64,000 nt of DNA from Mucispirillum schaedleri ASF457 (GTDB lineage Bacteria > Chrysiogenota > Deferribacteres > Deferribacterales > Mucispirillaceae), in NCBI RefSeq assembly GCF_000487995.2, contig NZ_CP097562.1, positions 1,051,001 through 1,115,000 of the forward strand, written 5' to 3'. How positions within the stretch are numbered: the stretch's first letter is position 1; every line of letters starts with the position of its first letter. The notes below the pieces were generated by a model, which saw nothing but the letters and a program-made list of their open reading frames with translations, did not search any database and had not been told where the DNA came from. Made by a program: the position numbers and the translations under genes. Positions 16,190-26,105 of this stretch are shown here, in pieces.

Positions 16190-19100
16190 CTAAGCTTTCT
16201 CTACAAATACTACTATTGACATTTGAGCATTGCCATGGTCACAGCGTGTTGGGGTTGATGCACAAAGTGTATTTGAACAGCCGCCATCATCTATGCCATT
16301 TGCATCTGGGTCATACCAGCCACCCTGTGGAAGTAATGTTACACCTTTACTCATTCTATTAGATAATTTAGCAACAGCATGGACAGAGCCAATAGGATTA
16401 TATACTTTCACAAGGTCGCCATCTTTAATGCCTTTTTCATACGCATCAGACGGATTCATCCATAAAGCTTCATATCCACATCCTGCTTGACCAACAGGAG
16501 TAAGCCTTTTTAATGTAAGTTTAGTATTATATGGAGGGTTTATATCTGCAAAATCTGGAAGCACATCTGCAAATATATCAGTATCTGTTGAAGCTTTTCC
16601 ACCTATAGCATATTTCCCAAGTTCTCTTACAAGCGGACTTTCATTAAATGTAGAGTGGGAACGATATCGTATATGAGTGCCAAGGTTAAAGAATGGTTTG
16701 TTGTTATTATCTTTAAATAAATCTTTTCCATAAGCTTGTTTAAAATAATCTCTATAATCAAAAAATACGGGAATATTATAAACAAGTGGGTCGCCCTGAT
16801 TATCAGTATTTTTATTTCCCCTTTCTTCAATAGGAAGATAACCATGAAATTTTTCATTTCTATGCTCATATTCCCATACCATAACATCAGATAATACATG
16901 AAAACGATATGACATTTTAGGATCATTAGTATCTACTATATAATGCTTATAGTCGTTGCCTGTCCCTGTTCTACAAGACTGACCATCAAATGTATTAATA
17001 ACACCTGCTCCACTACTTGCTTGAATAAATGGAATAGTCATATCTGTTGCTTTATAGTCATTAAATGCAGTAAGTATTGCATTTTCAGATAAAGACTTAG
17101 CATCATTTAAAGCAACTGGCTTACCAAGAATATAGCCATCTTTTTGATAATTTTCAAAAGTTCCCCACCGTCCTTTTGCTTCATCATTATTATTAAATGC
17201 CTGTTCAATTAATGAATTTGGAGTATCATTTCTTGAAGCAAACTCGCTGTTTAATCCTGCATAATATCCACCATCTATTTCTACTAAATATTTTGCTAAT
17301 AATTTATTCATTTCAAAAGTAGATTTAGATTCACCTGGTCCATCTATTACTTTAGGCATATATATTTGTTGAGAAGCACCAGCACCATTGATAATATCAG
17401 TCATTTCCCAGTTAGCTGTGCCAGGAAGTGCATAGTCTGCCCAGCGCATAGTTGGTGAAAAGTTAGTATCAAGAGCTATATAGCAAAAACCGTCTGCATT
17501 TGATGGGTCTTCTGGATAAAATGGCAGACATTCAAGCATTTCTGCTGTATCATTTGAATTCATATGCTGATTAATAATTGCATTACCTGCTGCAGTGTAT
17601 ACAAACCTAATACCTGAATATACAGGTTTATTGCCATTCATTTCTACTGCATAATATCCATCAGGACCTACTTCATAGCGTTCTGCAGAATTATGATTTT
17701 GATTAATATAGTCTAATATAGAGCTGTTTTTAAATGTGGAACTTAATTTATGTTTTACAAATGATTTGATATTTGCATCATCTGCATAAGAATAACCAGC
17801 TGTAAATTTATTCATATCCATATCAGGAATATATCTGCCAGTATATCCATTTCTTTTTAATTCATCAGCAAATGCAAATTTTACACCAGCATGCCACATT
17901 GAGCATGATGGAAGTTTTGGAACAGTATTTGCATAGTTTGCTTTATCACTGTTTGCTGTTTTGTATACAAGTTTAGGAATTTCTGTATCATATTGAGCAT
18001 TATATGCAGCAGCCTGATAATAGCCTGCACCGTCTACACCCCAGCCTTTTGAAATAATTGAAAGGTTTTGTAATGCAAATAAATAGTTTACACCTTCTGC
18101 ATTTCTTTGCCATCCATTACTGCAATGATGAAGAACACCTTTCCCTGCTTTTACTGTATCACATATATTTTTAGCCATTTCCTTAATTGTAGCAGCTGGA
18201 ACACCACATATACCTTCTGCCCATTCTGGAGATTTTGCTTTTCTTAAATCTTTTTTATAATAATATGCTGCATTTGCACCAACAGTATTATCCTTTCCAA
18301 GTTTGCATCTTCCACCTCTTACTTTCTGAGATGATTTTGAAAATTCTAAAGAGTTATAGTTTACTTTACCATTTATTGCTGTGCCATATTTTGCTTCTGC
18401 TAAACGATTATCTTCATTACCTAATATATAATCAGCATAAGAATATCCAGCAGGAACTGCATTAACTTTTGTATATCCATTTTGTGATGTAAGGCTGATA
18501 TTTCCTGTTGTGCTGTCTATATAATATTCTGGAGAAGCAAAAAAGCCATAAACCATAGTATCAAGATAATCTACATCTAAGTAAGCATCTTCTTTTATAG
18601 AACCATCAGGATTAAATGTATTTACAAGCATTTCATAGATAATGGCTGAAATAAGTGCAACATCTGTCAACGGATTAAGCTGAACCCAGTCTGTTGCAAG
18701 AGTAATACCTGTATCTTCAAGAGTTGGACTCATATGCCATACTCTGCCACCTTTGTCTCTGATAGTTTGAGCACTGATTATTGCAGAATAAGCATAAGGA
18801 TTAGAAGAAGTAAGCTGATGAGAACCCCATAAAAACAAGCTTCCTGTGTTTCTTTGCATTAACTGGGTAGTGTTACTTTTACCGTATGCACCTGTATATG
18901 TTGTGCCAAAATATGAAGCAGAATGTGCACTATAGTTATAACCCTGGTGCAGATAACCACCACTTAATGGTCCAATAACCGCTGCAAATACAGATGATGC
19001 ACCATTACCACCACCACGCTGATATGGACCCTGCTGACCACTTGACATATGATTATATATTGCTTCAGAACCATATTTTTGCAAAATTGCATTATATCTT

Positions 19101-19602
19101 TGAGCAATTTCTTTCATAGCCTGTTCCCATGTGATGCGAACAAAACCTGTTAAATCACCGCGTTTTTTAGTTTGTTTTAATGGATATTTCATTCTGCTGG
19201 GAGAATAAAGACGACCTGCATAGCTTCTACATCTAGAACATGCACGGCTTTGAGGATTACTCACTTCATTTTCAAAACTTTTATCATAAGCGCGTTCGTC
19301 AGTGAGTATACGAACTATTTTACCATTTTTCTTAACTGCCCGAGTTACACATCTTCCGCCACAGTTATGTCCAGCAGTTCCTGCCCATACTGAAGCAACA
19401 CCACTGTTAATATCATTTACAATGTTTTCCTGCTCACCAGTTGAGCCGCCAGCCCCCCCCCGTATATAATATCTGAACTGCCATCTTTAGAGCAGCCATA
19501 CATGGCAGCCATTGCACCAAGTGCTGCTGTGCCTTTTAAAAAGGAACGCCTTGATACTGAGCTTTCTTCTAATGATTTTAAAACATTAGTTTCTTTTCCC
19601 AT
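16190..19602 (-). CDS. DmsA-like Tat-exported molybdopterin reductase, out of frame at a G9 tract (phase-off?)
   Basis: A catalytic Mo-bis-MGD subunit of the DMSO reductase family. From the ATG at 19602 (GGAGG 7 bases upstream) the first ~46 codons give a twin-arginine signal (SRRSFLKG) and a lipobox-like AAMYGC. Nine G (19453-19461) then shift translation to a stop about 15 codons later. The other frame continues to 16190. With ten (or seven) G, one ~1137-aa protein results, with the N-terminal Fe-S ligands NCGGRC and ACSRCRSY, then RMKYPLK and ITWEQAM as in DmsA, and the C-terminal domain ending GGWYDPDANG. It is ~300 residues longer than E. coli DmsA. The substrate is unknown. Alternatives to phase variation are an assembly error or transcriptional slippage. 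Confidence 0.85.
19453..19461 (-). repeat. Homopolymer G9 (C9 on +) tract in the DmsA-like gene
   Basis: Nine consecutive C on the plus strand in an otherwise AT-rich sequence, 3-4 codons after the lipobox-like Cys region. The tract sits exactly at the frame change of the gene, so gain of one base or loss of two would restore the full protein. Confidence 0.9.
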
Positions 19603-19734
19603 ATTCTTTGCCTCCAAATTAGTTTATAAGCTAAAACTATAAAAAATATTTCACTTAGTCAATATCTAAAAATACATAATTTATACAAATTTAACATTTT
19701 TGATATATTTGTTAATATTGCATTATGTATTGAT

Positions 19735-19759
19735 AAATAAGATAAAATTTATCTTATTT
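19735..19759. promoter_or_regulatory. 25-bp perfect palindrome upstream of the reductase operon
   Basis: Arms aaataagataaa and tttatcttattt around one central base, about 135 bases before the DmsA-like start codon. It has no run of T on either side fit for a terminator. A dimeric repressor or activator site is the simplest reading. Confidence 0.5.
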
Positions 19760-19828
19760 TGCTGTATCATTATTAATTTTTGCTTGATATAATTTGAATA
19801 TATAAGATTTTATCAGGTAAAATATAGT

Positions 19829-19861
19829 AAAAAAGGGTTAGTTTTTGACCTAACCCTTTTG
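19829..19861 (-). terminator. Rho-independent terminator of the mmd operon
   Basis: Stem aaaagggtta(g)/(c)taaccctttt with an 8-base loop, followed on the minus strand by ttttttacta. It lies 28 bases after the mmdB stop. Confidence 0.85.
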
Positions 19862-19888
19862 ATTTATTATTAACTATTAATTTAAATT

Positions 19889-21022
19889 CTAACCTGCTGC
19901 ATATTTTGAAATAAATACACCTGCTGCAACAGCAGAGCCAATTACACCCGCAACATTTGGTGCCATAGCATGCATAATTAAAAAGTTAGATGGGTCTGCT
20001 TTTGCACCCTCTACCTGACATACTCTGGCAGCAAGTGGAACGGCAGAAACACCTGCTGCCCCAATAATTGGGTTGATTTTATTTTTAGTAAATAAATTCA
20101 TAATTTTTGCAAATAAAACCCCTGAACCTGTTGCTATACAGAAAGCGATTGCACCTAAACCAAAGATTTTAAGTGATTCTGGTGTTAAAAATTTATCTGC
20201 CTGAGTAGATGCACCTACTGTTAAGCCTAAAATAATAACAACAGTGTCTATTACAACTGTTCTTGCTGTTTTAGCAAGACGCTCTGTTACTCCAGATTCT
20301 CTTAATAAATTACCAAGGCATAGCATACCGATTAATATTAATGCACCGGGGTCTATCATAGAAACAATAATAAATGTGAATATTGGAAATAATACTCTCA
20401 TTCTTTTTGATACTGGTTTAGACGGCGGCATTTTTATCATACGCTCTTTTTTAGTTGTTAAAAGCCTGATTACAGGCGGCTGCAGCACTGGAACAAGTGC
20501 CATATAAGAATACCCTGCCAGAGTAATAACAGGCAGATAATCTTTTGCAAGTTTACTTGCCACAAATATTGCAGTAGGTCCATCTGCACCACCAATAATA
20601 CCTATTGCTGCCGCTTCTTTTAATGTAAAGCCTAAAAATAAACTGCCTAAAAATGTTATAAACACACCTATCTGAGCAGCTGCACCTAAAAGCATAAGTC
20701 TAGGCTGTGAAAGCATAGCAGAAAAATCTGTCATAGCTCCAACACCTAAAAATATAAGCGGTGGATAAATACCAAGCTCTACACCTTTATACAAAAAGCC
20801 TAATACACTATTATGGTCATACAAACCCATTTCCAGCACAGGGTCTGCTGGAATATTGCCAACAATAATACCAAAACCAATAGGCACAAGAAGCAGTGGT
20901 TCGTATTGTTTTGCTATTGCAAGATACAGGAAAATACCACCTACAATAAGCATAATCACATGCTTATATGTAAGCATACCACCTAAGGCACCTGTATCAA
21001 TAAAATTCATTAAAATATCCAT
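19889..21022 (-). CDS. mmdB: Na+-pumping methylmalonyl-CoA decarboxylase beta subunit
   Basis: The membrane subunit of the sodium-transport decarboxylases (OadB/MmdB/GcdB). It decarboxylates the carboxybiotin and exports Na+. The 377 aa hold about nine to ten helices and the family hallmarks GGADGPTAIF and GVGAMTDFS, plus the C-terminal NFLIMHAMAPNVAG. The start has GGAGG upstream. Gene order alpha-delta-gamma-beta equals that of Propionigenium mmdADCB, which supports methylmalonyl-CoA over oxaloacetate as substrate. Confidence 0.92.
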   Translation of the reverse strand: MDILMNFIDTGALGGMLTYKHVIMLIVGGIFLYLAIAKQYEPLLLVPIGFGIIVGNIPADPVLEMGLYDHNSVLGFLYKGVELGIYPPLIFLGVGAMTDFSAMLSQPRLMLLGAAAQIGVFITFLGSLFLGFTLKEAAAIGIIGGADGPTAIFVASKLAKDYLPVITLAGYSYMALVPVLQPPVIRLLTTKKERMIKMPPSKPVSKRMRVLFPIFTFIIVSMIDPGALILIGMLCLGNLLRESGVTERLAKTARTVVIDTVVIILGLTVGASTQADKFLTPESLKIFGLGAIAFCIATGSGVLFAKIMNLFTKNKINPIIGAAGVSAVPLAARVCQVEGAKADPSNFLIMHAMAPNVAGVIGSAVAAGVFISKYAAG

Positions 21023-21048
21023 TCTTTTGCCTCCGCAATCTAAATGGT

Positions 21049-21477
21049 CTATTGAAACTCTACAAGCACTTGGCTTTCACGAACAGTATCACCTGCTGAA
21101 ACATTAATAGATTTTATAGTGCCATCAACTGGTGAGTTAATTGATGTCTGCATTTTCATAGCTTCTAATATTAATAATTCTTGACCACTTTTAACTGCAT
21201 CGCCAGCTTTTGCTTTTACTTCAACTATTGTGCCGCCAACTGGTGATATAATAGTTTTGCCACCTGCATTTGCTGCTGCGGCTGCTGCTGCACCTGCTGC
21301 TGCTCTGCTTGGTGGTGGTAATATTCCATCGTTGCTTTGGTTTGTTGGCATAGGATGTGACTGAACAAATCTTGGAACAGGTGGAAGACCGCTTAATGTG
21401 CCATAACCTTCTACTTCATCTAAAAGCTCAACTTCTACTTCGTAAGCTACACCGTGGAGAGTAATTTTCATTTTCAT
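21049..21477 (-). CDS. mmdC: Biotin carboxyl carrier (gamma) subunit
   Basis: A 142-aa protein with an N-terminal ~35 residues, an Ala/Pro-rich flexible linker (about 42-72) and a biotinyl domain with EAMKM, Lys108 being the biotin site. It carries CO2 from the carboxyltransferase to the membrane pump. It lies between the delta and beta subunits with a clear AGGAG 8 bases before the ATG. Confidence 0.92.
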   Translation of the reverse strand: MKMKITLHGVAYEVEVELLDEVEGYGTLSGLPPVPRFVQSHPMPTNQSNDGILPPPSRAAAGAAAAAAANAGGKTIISPVGGTIVEVKAKAGDAVKSGQELLILEAMKMQTSINSPVDGTIKSINVSAGDTVRESQVLVEFQ

Positions 21478-21510
21478 AATATATGCTCCTAAATATTTTT
21501 AATTTTTAAT

Positions 21511-21960
21511 TTATTTTTTTCCACTATGGGAAGACTGCAATGCACTGCGTGCCTGCATAGCCCAGTTACCGCCTTGTTTTGCCTTAGATGGTAACACTCT
21601 AACTCGTCTCACTCGTGCTTTATTATGAGTATATGCTGCAACTGCTGCACTAATAAGAACTAATGTAGTATTATCAATATTTTGCTCTTCCTGTGAATTT
21701 GGCAGCACAACTTCGCCTTTATTATCTTTTTTTGCAAACATTAAGCCTATTTTATCAAGCATTGGCTCTAATGCTTTAAAAAGATTAATAAAAATAATCA
21801 TAATAACAAGCACTGCAAATACAACCCCAACACCTGTAGCTGTAACAAGCAGACCTTCACCTATTGTATCATGAAAATCTCTGCTGTTATTTACAGCCTG
21901 AGTTGTGGCAGTAGTATTTATATCAGCCTGTGCAAGCTGTATACTTGTATATTCAGCCAT
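21511..21960 (-). CDS. mmdD: OadG-like delta subunit of the Na+-pump decarboxylase
   Basis: A 149-aa protein with one membrane helix (about 36-60, GEGLLVTATGVGVVFAVLVI), a charged linker and the C-terminal NWAMQARSALQ typical of OadG/MmdD. It joins the carboxyltransferase to the membrane subunit and aids assembly. It is 10 bases after mmdA. Confidence 0.9.
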   Translation of the reverse strand: MAEYTSIQLAQADINTTATTQAVNNSRDFHDTIGEGLLVTATGVGVVFAVLVIMIIFINLFKALEPMLDKIGLMFAKKDNKGEVVLPNSQEEQNIDNTTLVLISAAVAAYTHNKARVRRVRVLPSKAKQGGNWAMQARSALQSSHSGKK

Positions 21961-21969
21961 AGTAAACTC

Positions 21970-23520
21970 CTATAATGGAATAAGACCGTGTTTTTTATAT
22001 GGTCTTATTTCACGCTTGGAAGCATACATTTCAAGTGATGCTGCTAAATAGCTTCTTGTATCTGCTGGAAGTATAACATTGTGAATATAGCCTCTTTTTG
22101 CTGCAACATATGGATTTGCAAATAATTCTCTATATTCTTCAAGTCTTTTTTTAGTTTCAGCAGCTTTATCTTCTGCATTTTTGATTTCTTTGCCATAAAG
22201 CAGACTGACAGCACCTTCTGCTCCCATAACTGCAATTTCTGCACCCGGCCATGCTGCAACCCTGTCTGCTCCCATTTCTTTAGAACACATGCCTATATAT
22301 GCTCCGCCGTATGCTTTACGGATAATAACTGTAAATTTTGGAACAGTTGCTGAAGCATAAGCAAATAAAAGTTTTGCACCATGTCTGATAATGCCACCAT
22401 ATTCCTGATCAACACCCGGCATAAATCCCGGAACATCAACAAGAGTAATCAATGGTATATTAAATGCATTGCAGAAACGAATAAAGCGTGCAGCTTTATC
22501 TGATGAGTCAATATCTAAAACACCTGCTTTAAATGCCGGCTGGTTAGCAATAATACCAACACTTCTGCCATTTAATCTGCCAAATCCTACAATAATATTT
22601 TTAGCAAAATTTTCCTGCACTTCTAAGAAATCTGCATTATCTACTATTCTCCAAATGATTTCGTGCATATCATAAGGCACTTTTGGATCATCTGGCACAA
22701 GAAAATTAAATGATTCATCAGGGCCTATTGAGCTATTTCTTGATTCTTCCATAATAGGTGCTTCTTCTGAATTATTAGATGGAAGAAATGATAAAAGTCT
22801 TCTAGCAAGTCCTAATGCTTCAGGACCTGATTTTGCAACAAAGTGCACAACACCAGAATAGTGAGCCTGTGCATCTACACCGCCAAGCTGTTCAAGAGAA
22901 ACTTCTTCACCTGTAACTTCTTTAATGATTTTAGGTCCTGTAATATACATCTGACCTTCTCTTTGAACTTGTATGATAAAGTCTGTCAATGCTGGAGAAT
23001 AAGCTGCACCACCTGCACATGGACCAGCAATAACACTAATCTGCGGAACAACACCAGAAAGAAGAACATTGCGATAGAAAATACCGCCGTAACCTGACAA
23101 GGCACTTACACCTTCTTGAACCCTTGCGCCGCCTGAATCGTTAATAAATACGAAAGGTGAGCCAGTTTTAAGTGCTGCATCCATTAATTCCTGAGCTTTT
23201 CTAGCACCTGCTTCACCCATAGTTCCTGCATTAACAGTAAAATCCTGACTGGCAACAAATACTGACCTGCCATCTACAAGCCCCATTCCTGTAACCATAC
23301 CGTCAGCTGGCAGGTCTTTTTTATCCATACCAAAATCACTGCAACGGTGTTGAACCATAAGGAAATCTTCTTGGAAAGTATCTTCATCAAGAAACATTCC
23401 TATACGCTCTCTGGCTGTGTATTTGCCTTGAGAGTGCACTTTCTCAATCTGAGCATCACCGCCCCCTTTATATAAACGGGAACGAAGCTCAACCAGATCT
23501 TTAATTTTGTCCTTGCTCAT
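21970..23520 (-). CDS. mmdA: Methylmalonyl-CoA decarboxylase alpha (carboxyltransferase)
   Basis: A 516-aa carboxyltransferase of the PccB/MmdA family. It moves the carboxyl group of (S)-methylmalonyl-CoA to biotin, yielding propionyl-CoA. The two crotonase-like halves show the acyl-CoA site GGARVQEGVSALSGYG with GPCAGGAAYSPA, and KAYGGAYIGM in the second half. The start has GAGG upstream. It is first in the mmd operon. No biotin carboxylase gene is nearby, so a pump decarboxylase is favoured over propionyl-CoA carboxylase. Confidence 0.93.
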   Translation of the reverse strand: MSKDKIKDLVELRSRLYKGGGDAQIEKVHSQGKYTARERIGMFLDEDTFQEDFLMVQHRCSDFGMDKKDLPADGMVTGMGLVDGRSVFVASQDFTVNAGTMGEAGARKAQELMDAALKTGSPFVFINDSGGARVQEGVSALSGYGGIFYRNVLLSGVVPQISVIAGPCAGGAAYSPALTDFIIQVQREGQMYITGPKIIKEVTGEEVSLEQLGGVDAQAHYSGVVHFVAKSGPEALGLARRLLSFLPSNNSEEAPIMEESRNSSIGPDESFNFLVPDDPKVPYDMHEIIWRIVDNADFLEVQENFAKNIIVGFGRLNGRSVGIIANQPAFKAGVLDIDSSDKAARFIRFCNAFNIPLITLVDVPGFMPGVDQEYGGIIRHGAKLLFAYASATVPKFTVIIRKAYGGAYIGMCSKEMGADRVAAWPGAEIAVMGAEGAVSLLYGKEIKNAEDKAAETKKRLEEYRELFANPYVAAKRGYIHNVILPADTRSYLAASLEMYASKREIRPYKKHGLIPL

Positions 23521-24004
23521 TTGAACCTCATATCAAAAAATTATATTATAATGTTTTATCCTTAAAATACTAATCCTAAGCAATAATAAATTCAATACAT
23601 TTATTACTTTTGCATATATTTTTTAAATGTAAAGAATATAATTTACTGTTTAAGGCATTATCAATTTTATACATTGCATATATTTACATTATATATTTCT
23701 ATAAACTGAAGCTGATTTTATACCCTTTTTCCCCAGTTATCAAGTATAAATAACTGCAATATATTATCACTTTATAGATTAAATGATAGTATCCTAAAAA
23801 TTTCGCAATATTTGTTACTGATATTTAAGTATATATGGCATAATATATATCCATCTTGCCACCGCAAAGCTCATAAAGTAATATTTTATCTATATTCCAT
23901 CTATTAAATAAGTAAGATTATATTGATTTATACAATTAAACTCAAAAATTTATTAATGCATTATCTTAAATATAGTCTAGAATTTTTTATATTTACAACC
24001 TTTT
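23521..24004. other. 484-bp intergenic region
   Basis: AT-rich space between mmdA and the helicase gene. A TATAAT (minus strand, 23545-23550) lies about 25 bases before the mmdA start and may be its -10 box; the -35 is weak. I see no gene, repeat-family copy or clear terminator in the rest. Confidence 0.5.
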
Positions 24005-25591
24005 CTACTTTTTTCTTTTAACAGGTCGCCTATTTGATACTTCTTTTCTGTTTTTCACTCTTTTTTCTCTGAAAGAGCCGGTTTTTTTTCTTCCTGCTCT
24101 GCCTGATTTAAACTGTTTTAATATTTTACTTAAATCATTAGGCACAGCCACAAGATTTTCTTCTGGGTTTATATAATTTAACTTATGTTTTGTATATGAT
24201 TCTATTTTAGGAATAAGGTAAGAATCTTCTTCAGTTGCAAAAATAACCGACACTCCCTTTTCCCCTGCTCTGCCAGTTCTGCCTATTCTATGAACATAAT
24301 CTTCAGGATCATCAGGCAGTGAGTAATTAAATACATGAGTAATGCCATCTACATGTATTCCGCGGGCAGCAACATCTGTTGCACATAATATGCGTATTGT
24401 GCCGTTTCTAAGTTCTTCTAATGTTTTAATTCTTCTTGACTGAGTAACATCACCTGAAAGCAGACCACAGGAAAGACCGCATGCTTTAAACATATCTGTA
24501 AGCCTTGCAACTTCATCCCGCCTGTTGCCAAAAATTATTACTCTGTTTAACATATCCTGAGAAACAATATTATATATTATAGCAAATTTTTCTTTATCTG
24601 ATGCAATATATGCAATCTGTTCAATATTTTCAGAAGTTATTTCCTTTGATTCTACTTCAAAACTTACTGGGTCTTTTGTCCACTGAGAAGCAAGCCTTAA
24701 AATATCCTGATTTAATGTAGCACTAAAAAGCATTGTCTGTCTTTTAGATTTAGGTGGTGCTGCACTAATTATTTTCTTCATATCAGGAATAAAGCCCATA
24801 TCAAGCATTCTATCAGCTTCATCAATAACAAGTATCTCTACTGCACTTAAATCAAGCACCTGCTGCTCTTTGTAATCAAGAAGTCTGCCGGGAGTAGCAA
24901 CTAAAATATCAATAAATTTTTGTTCAATCTGGCGTTTTTGTTTTTCATAATTTATACCGCCAAAAACAGACTGTATAGTTAAGCCGCAGTATCTGCCAAT
25001 ATTTCTTGCATCTTTTTCTATCTGTATAACAAGCTCCCTTGTTGGTGCCATAATTAATGCTCTTGGAGTGCCTTTTTTTCTGTCACTTAATTCATTATTC
25101 ATAAGCCTTGTAAATAATGTAATTAAAAATGCAGCAGTTTTGCCTGTGCCTGTCTGGGCTTTTCCTGAAACATCTTTACCTTTTAAACTTTCTGGCAAAA
25201 TAAGCTGCTGAATTGGTGTGCAGTATTTATATTCACATTCATATATGCCTTTCATAAGTCTTGGAGAAAGCCCCAAATCATGAAAGCGGAGTATATCTTC
25301 TTTTTCTTCTACATGAAATTCGCTTATCTCCCAGCTGCCAAATTCTACTATTTCATCTTCTATGTTAATATTTTTAAGCTCACCACTTTTACTGTGCCTG
25401 CTTTTTGCTTTGCTTTTAATATTTCTACCATTTTGCCTTTTTTCTACATGCTTGTTTTCTGGTATTACTGCTTGATTTTCTCTATTTATTTCTTTCTGTG
25501 CGATTTTTTTTGAAATCTCTTTAATGATTATTTGATTTTGTGCAGTCTTATTTTTTTTAATAATTTGTTTAATTCTTTCCAGTATTGACAT
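24005..25591 (-). CDS. DEAD-box RNA helicase
   Basis: An ATP-dependent RNA helicase with a basic N-terminal extension (~95 residues), the Q-motif region FHDLGLSPRL...TPIQQ, motif I AQTGTGKT, DEAD (VIDEADRMLD), SAT, and motif VI HRIGRTGRAG, then a short basic C-terminal tail (KSGRAGRKK...). It resembles RhlE/RhlB-type proteins that act in ribosome assembly or RNA decay. I start at the ATG at 25591 with AAGGG just upstream; an ATG four codons earlier has a poor ribosome site. Confidence 0.92.
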   Translation of the reverse strand: MSILERIKQIIKKNKTAQNQIIIKEISKKIAQKEINRENQAVIPENKHVEKRQNGRNIKSKAKSRHSKSGELKNINIEDEIVEFGSWEISEFHVEEKEDILRFHDLGLSPRLMKGIYECEYKYCTPIQQLILPESLKGKDVSGKAQTGTGKTAAFLITLFTRLMNNELSDRKKGTPRALIMAPTRELVIQIEKDARNIGRYCGLTIQSVFGGINYEKQKRQIEQKFIDILVATPGRLLDYKEQQVLDLSAVEILVIDEADRMLDMGFIPDMKKIISAAPPKSKRQTMLFSATLNQDILRLASQWTKDPVSFEVESKEITSENIEQIAYIASDKEKFAIIYNIVSQDMLNRVIIFGNRRDEVARLTDMFKACGLSCGLLSGDVTQSRRIKTLEELRNGTIRILCATDVAARGIHVDGITHVFNYSLPDDPEDYVHRIGRTGRAGEKGVSVIFATEEDSYLIPKIESYTKHKLNYINPEENLVAVPNDLSKILKQFKSGRAGRKKTGSFREKRVKNRKEVSNRRPVKRKK

Positions 25592-25825
25592 TTTACCCTT
25601 CATTATATTTGATTATCTCATAAAAAATTTATAAGCATTCGCAATATATAACATAAATTTAGATTTTGGTAGCGATTTTTTTATTTATTATGAAATTTTA
25701 TTTTGGATTAAAAAATTATACTTTTGTATTAATAATTTAAGAAAAGATATAAAAAATAAAGTTTTTAATTGATAAAAAACACATACTTAAAACTAGAACT
25801 TAACTAAAAATTTTGTATTGCAGTT

Positions 25826-26105
25826 ATTTTCAGCCTGATTTTACAGGCGAAGAATCTAAATTATATATATTACAACAGTGTATAGTGTATTTAATGTATA
25901 TAGTTGTAGATACTTCGCCTTTGGCTCAGCATTACATGGAAGCAGATTCAATAAGACAATGCAGGGACAGGAAGTCCCGTCTGAAAGTAAGCGACGGGAG
26001 CATTTACTGCGACCAAGCGTGGTTTAAAAAATTCAAGGATGAATTTTTTAATATAAATTTATTAAGATACTTCGCTGTATTTCAAGTTCAGTGTGACCTA
26101 ACTTA
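25826..26105. repeat. Full-length copy of dispersed structured repeat
   Basis: The left module runs from cagcctgattttacaggcg to tagatacttcgcctttggct, inverted ends around an AT-rich middle. The right module begins gacaatgcagggacaggaa at 25955. GGGAC (25964-25968) can pair with GTCCC (25974-25978), or TCCCGTC (25975-25981) with GACGGGA (25993-25999). The stem aaaaaattca/tgaatttttt spans 26026-26049. It closes with aagatacttcgctg. Confidence 0.75.

Noticed and set aside
19264-19264. GTG at 19264 as the true start of the molybdoenzyme
   Set aside because: The Fe-S ligand NCGGRC and the Tat signal lie upstream in frames joined only across the G9 tract, so this GTG is an internal codon.
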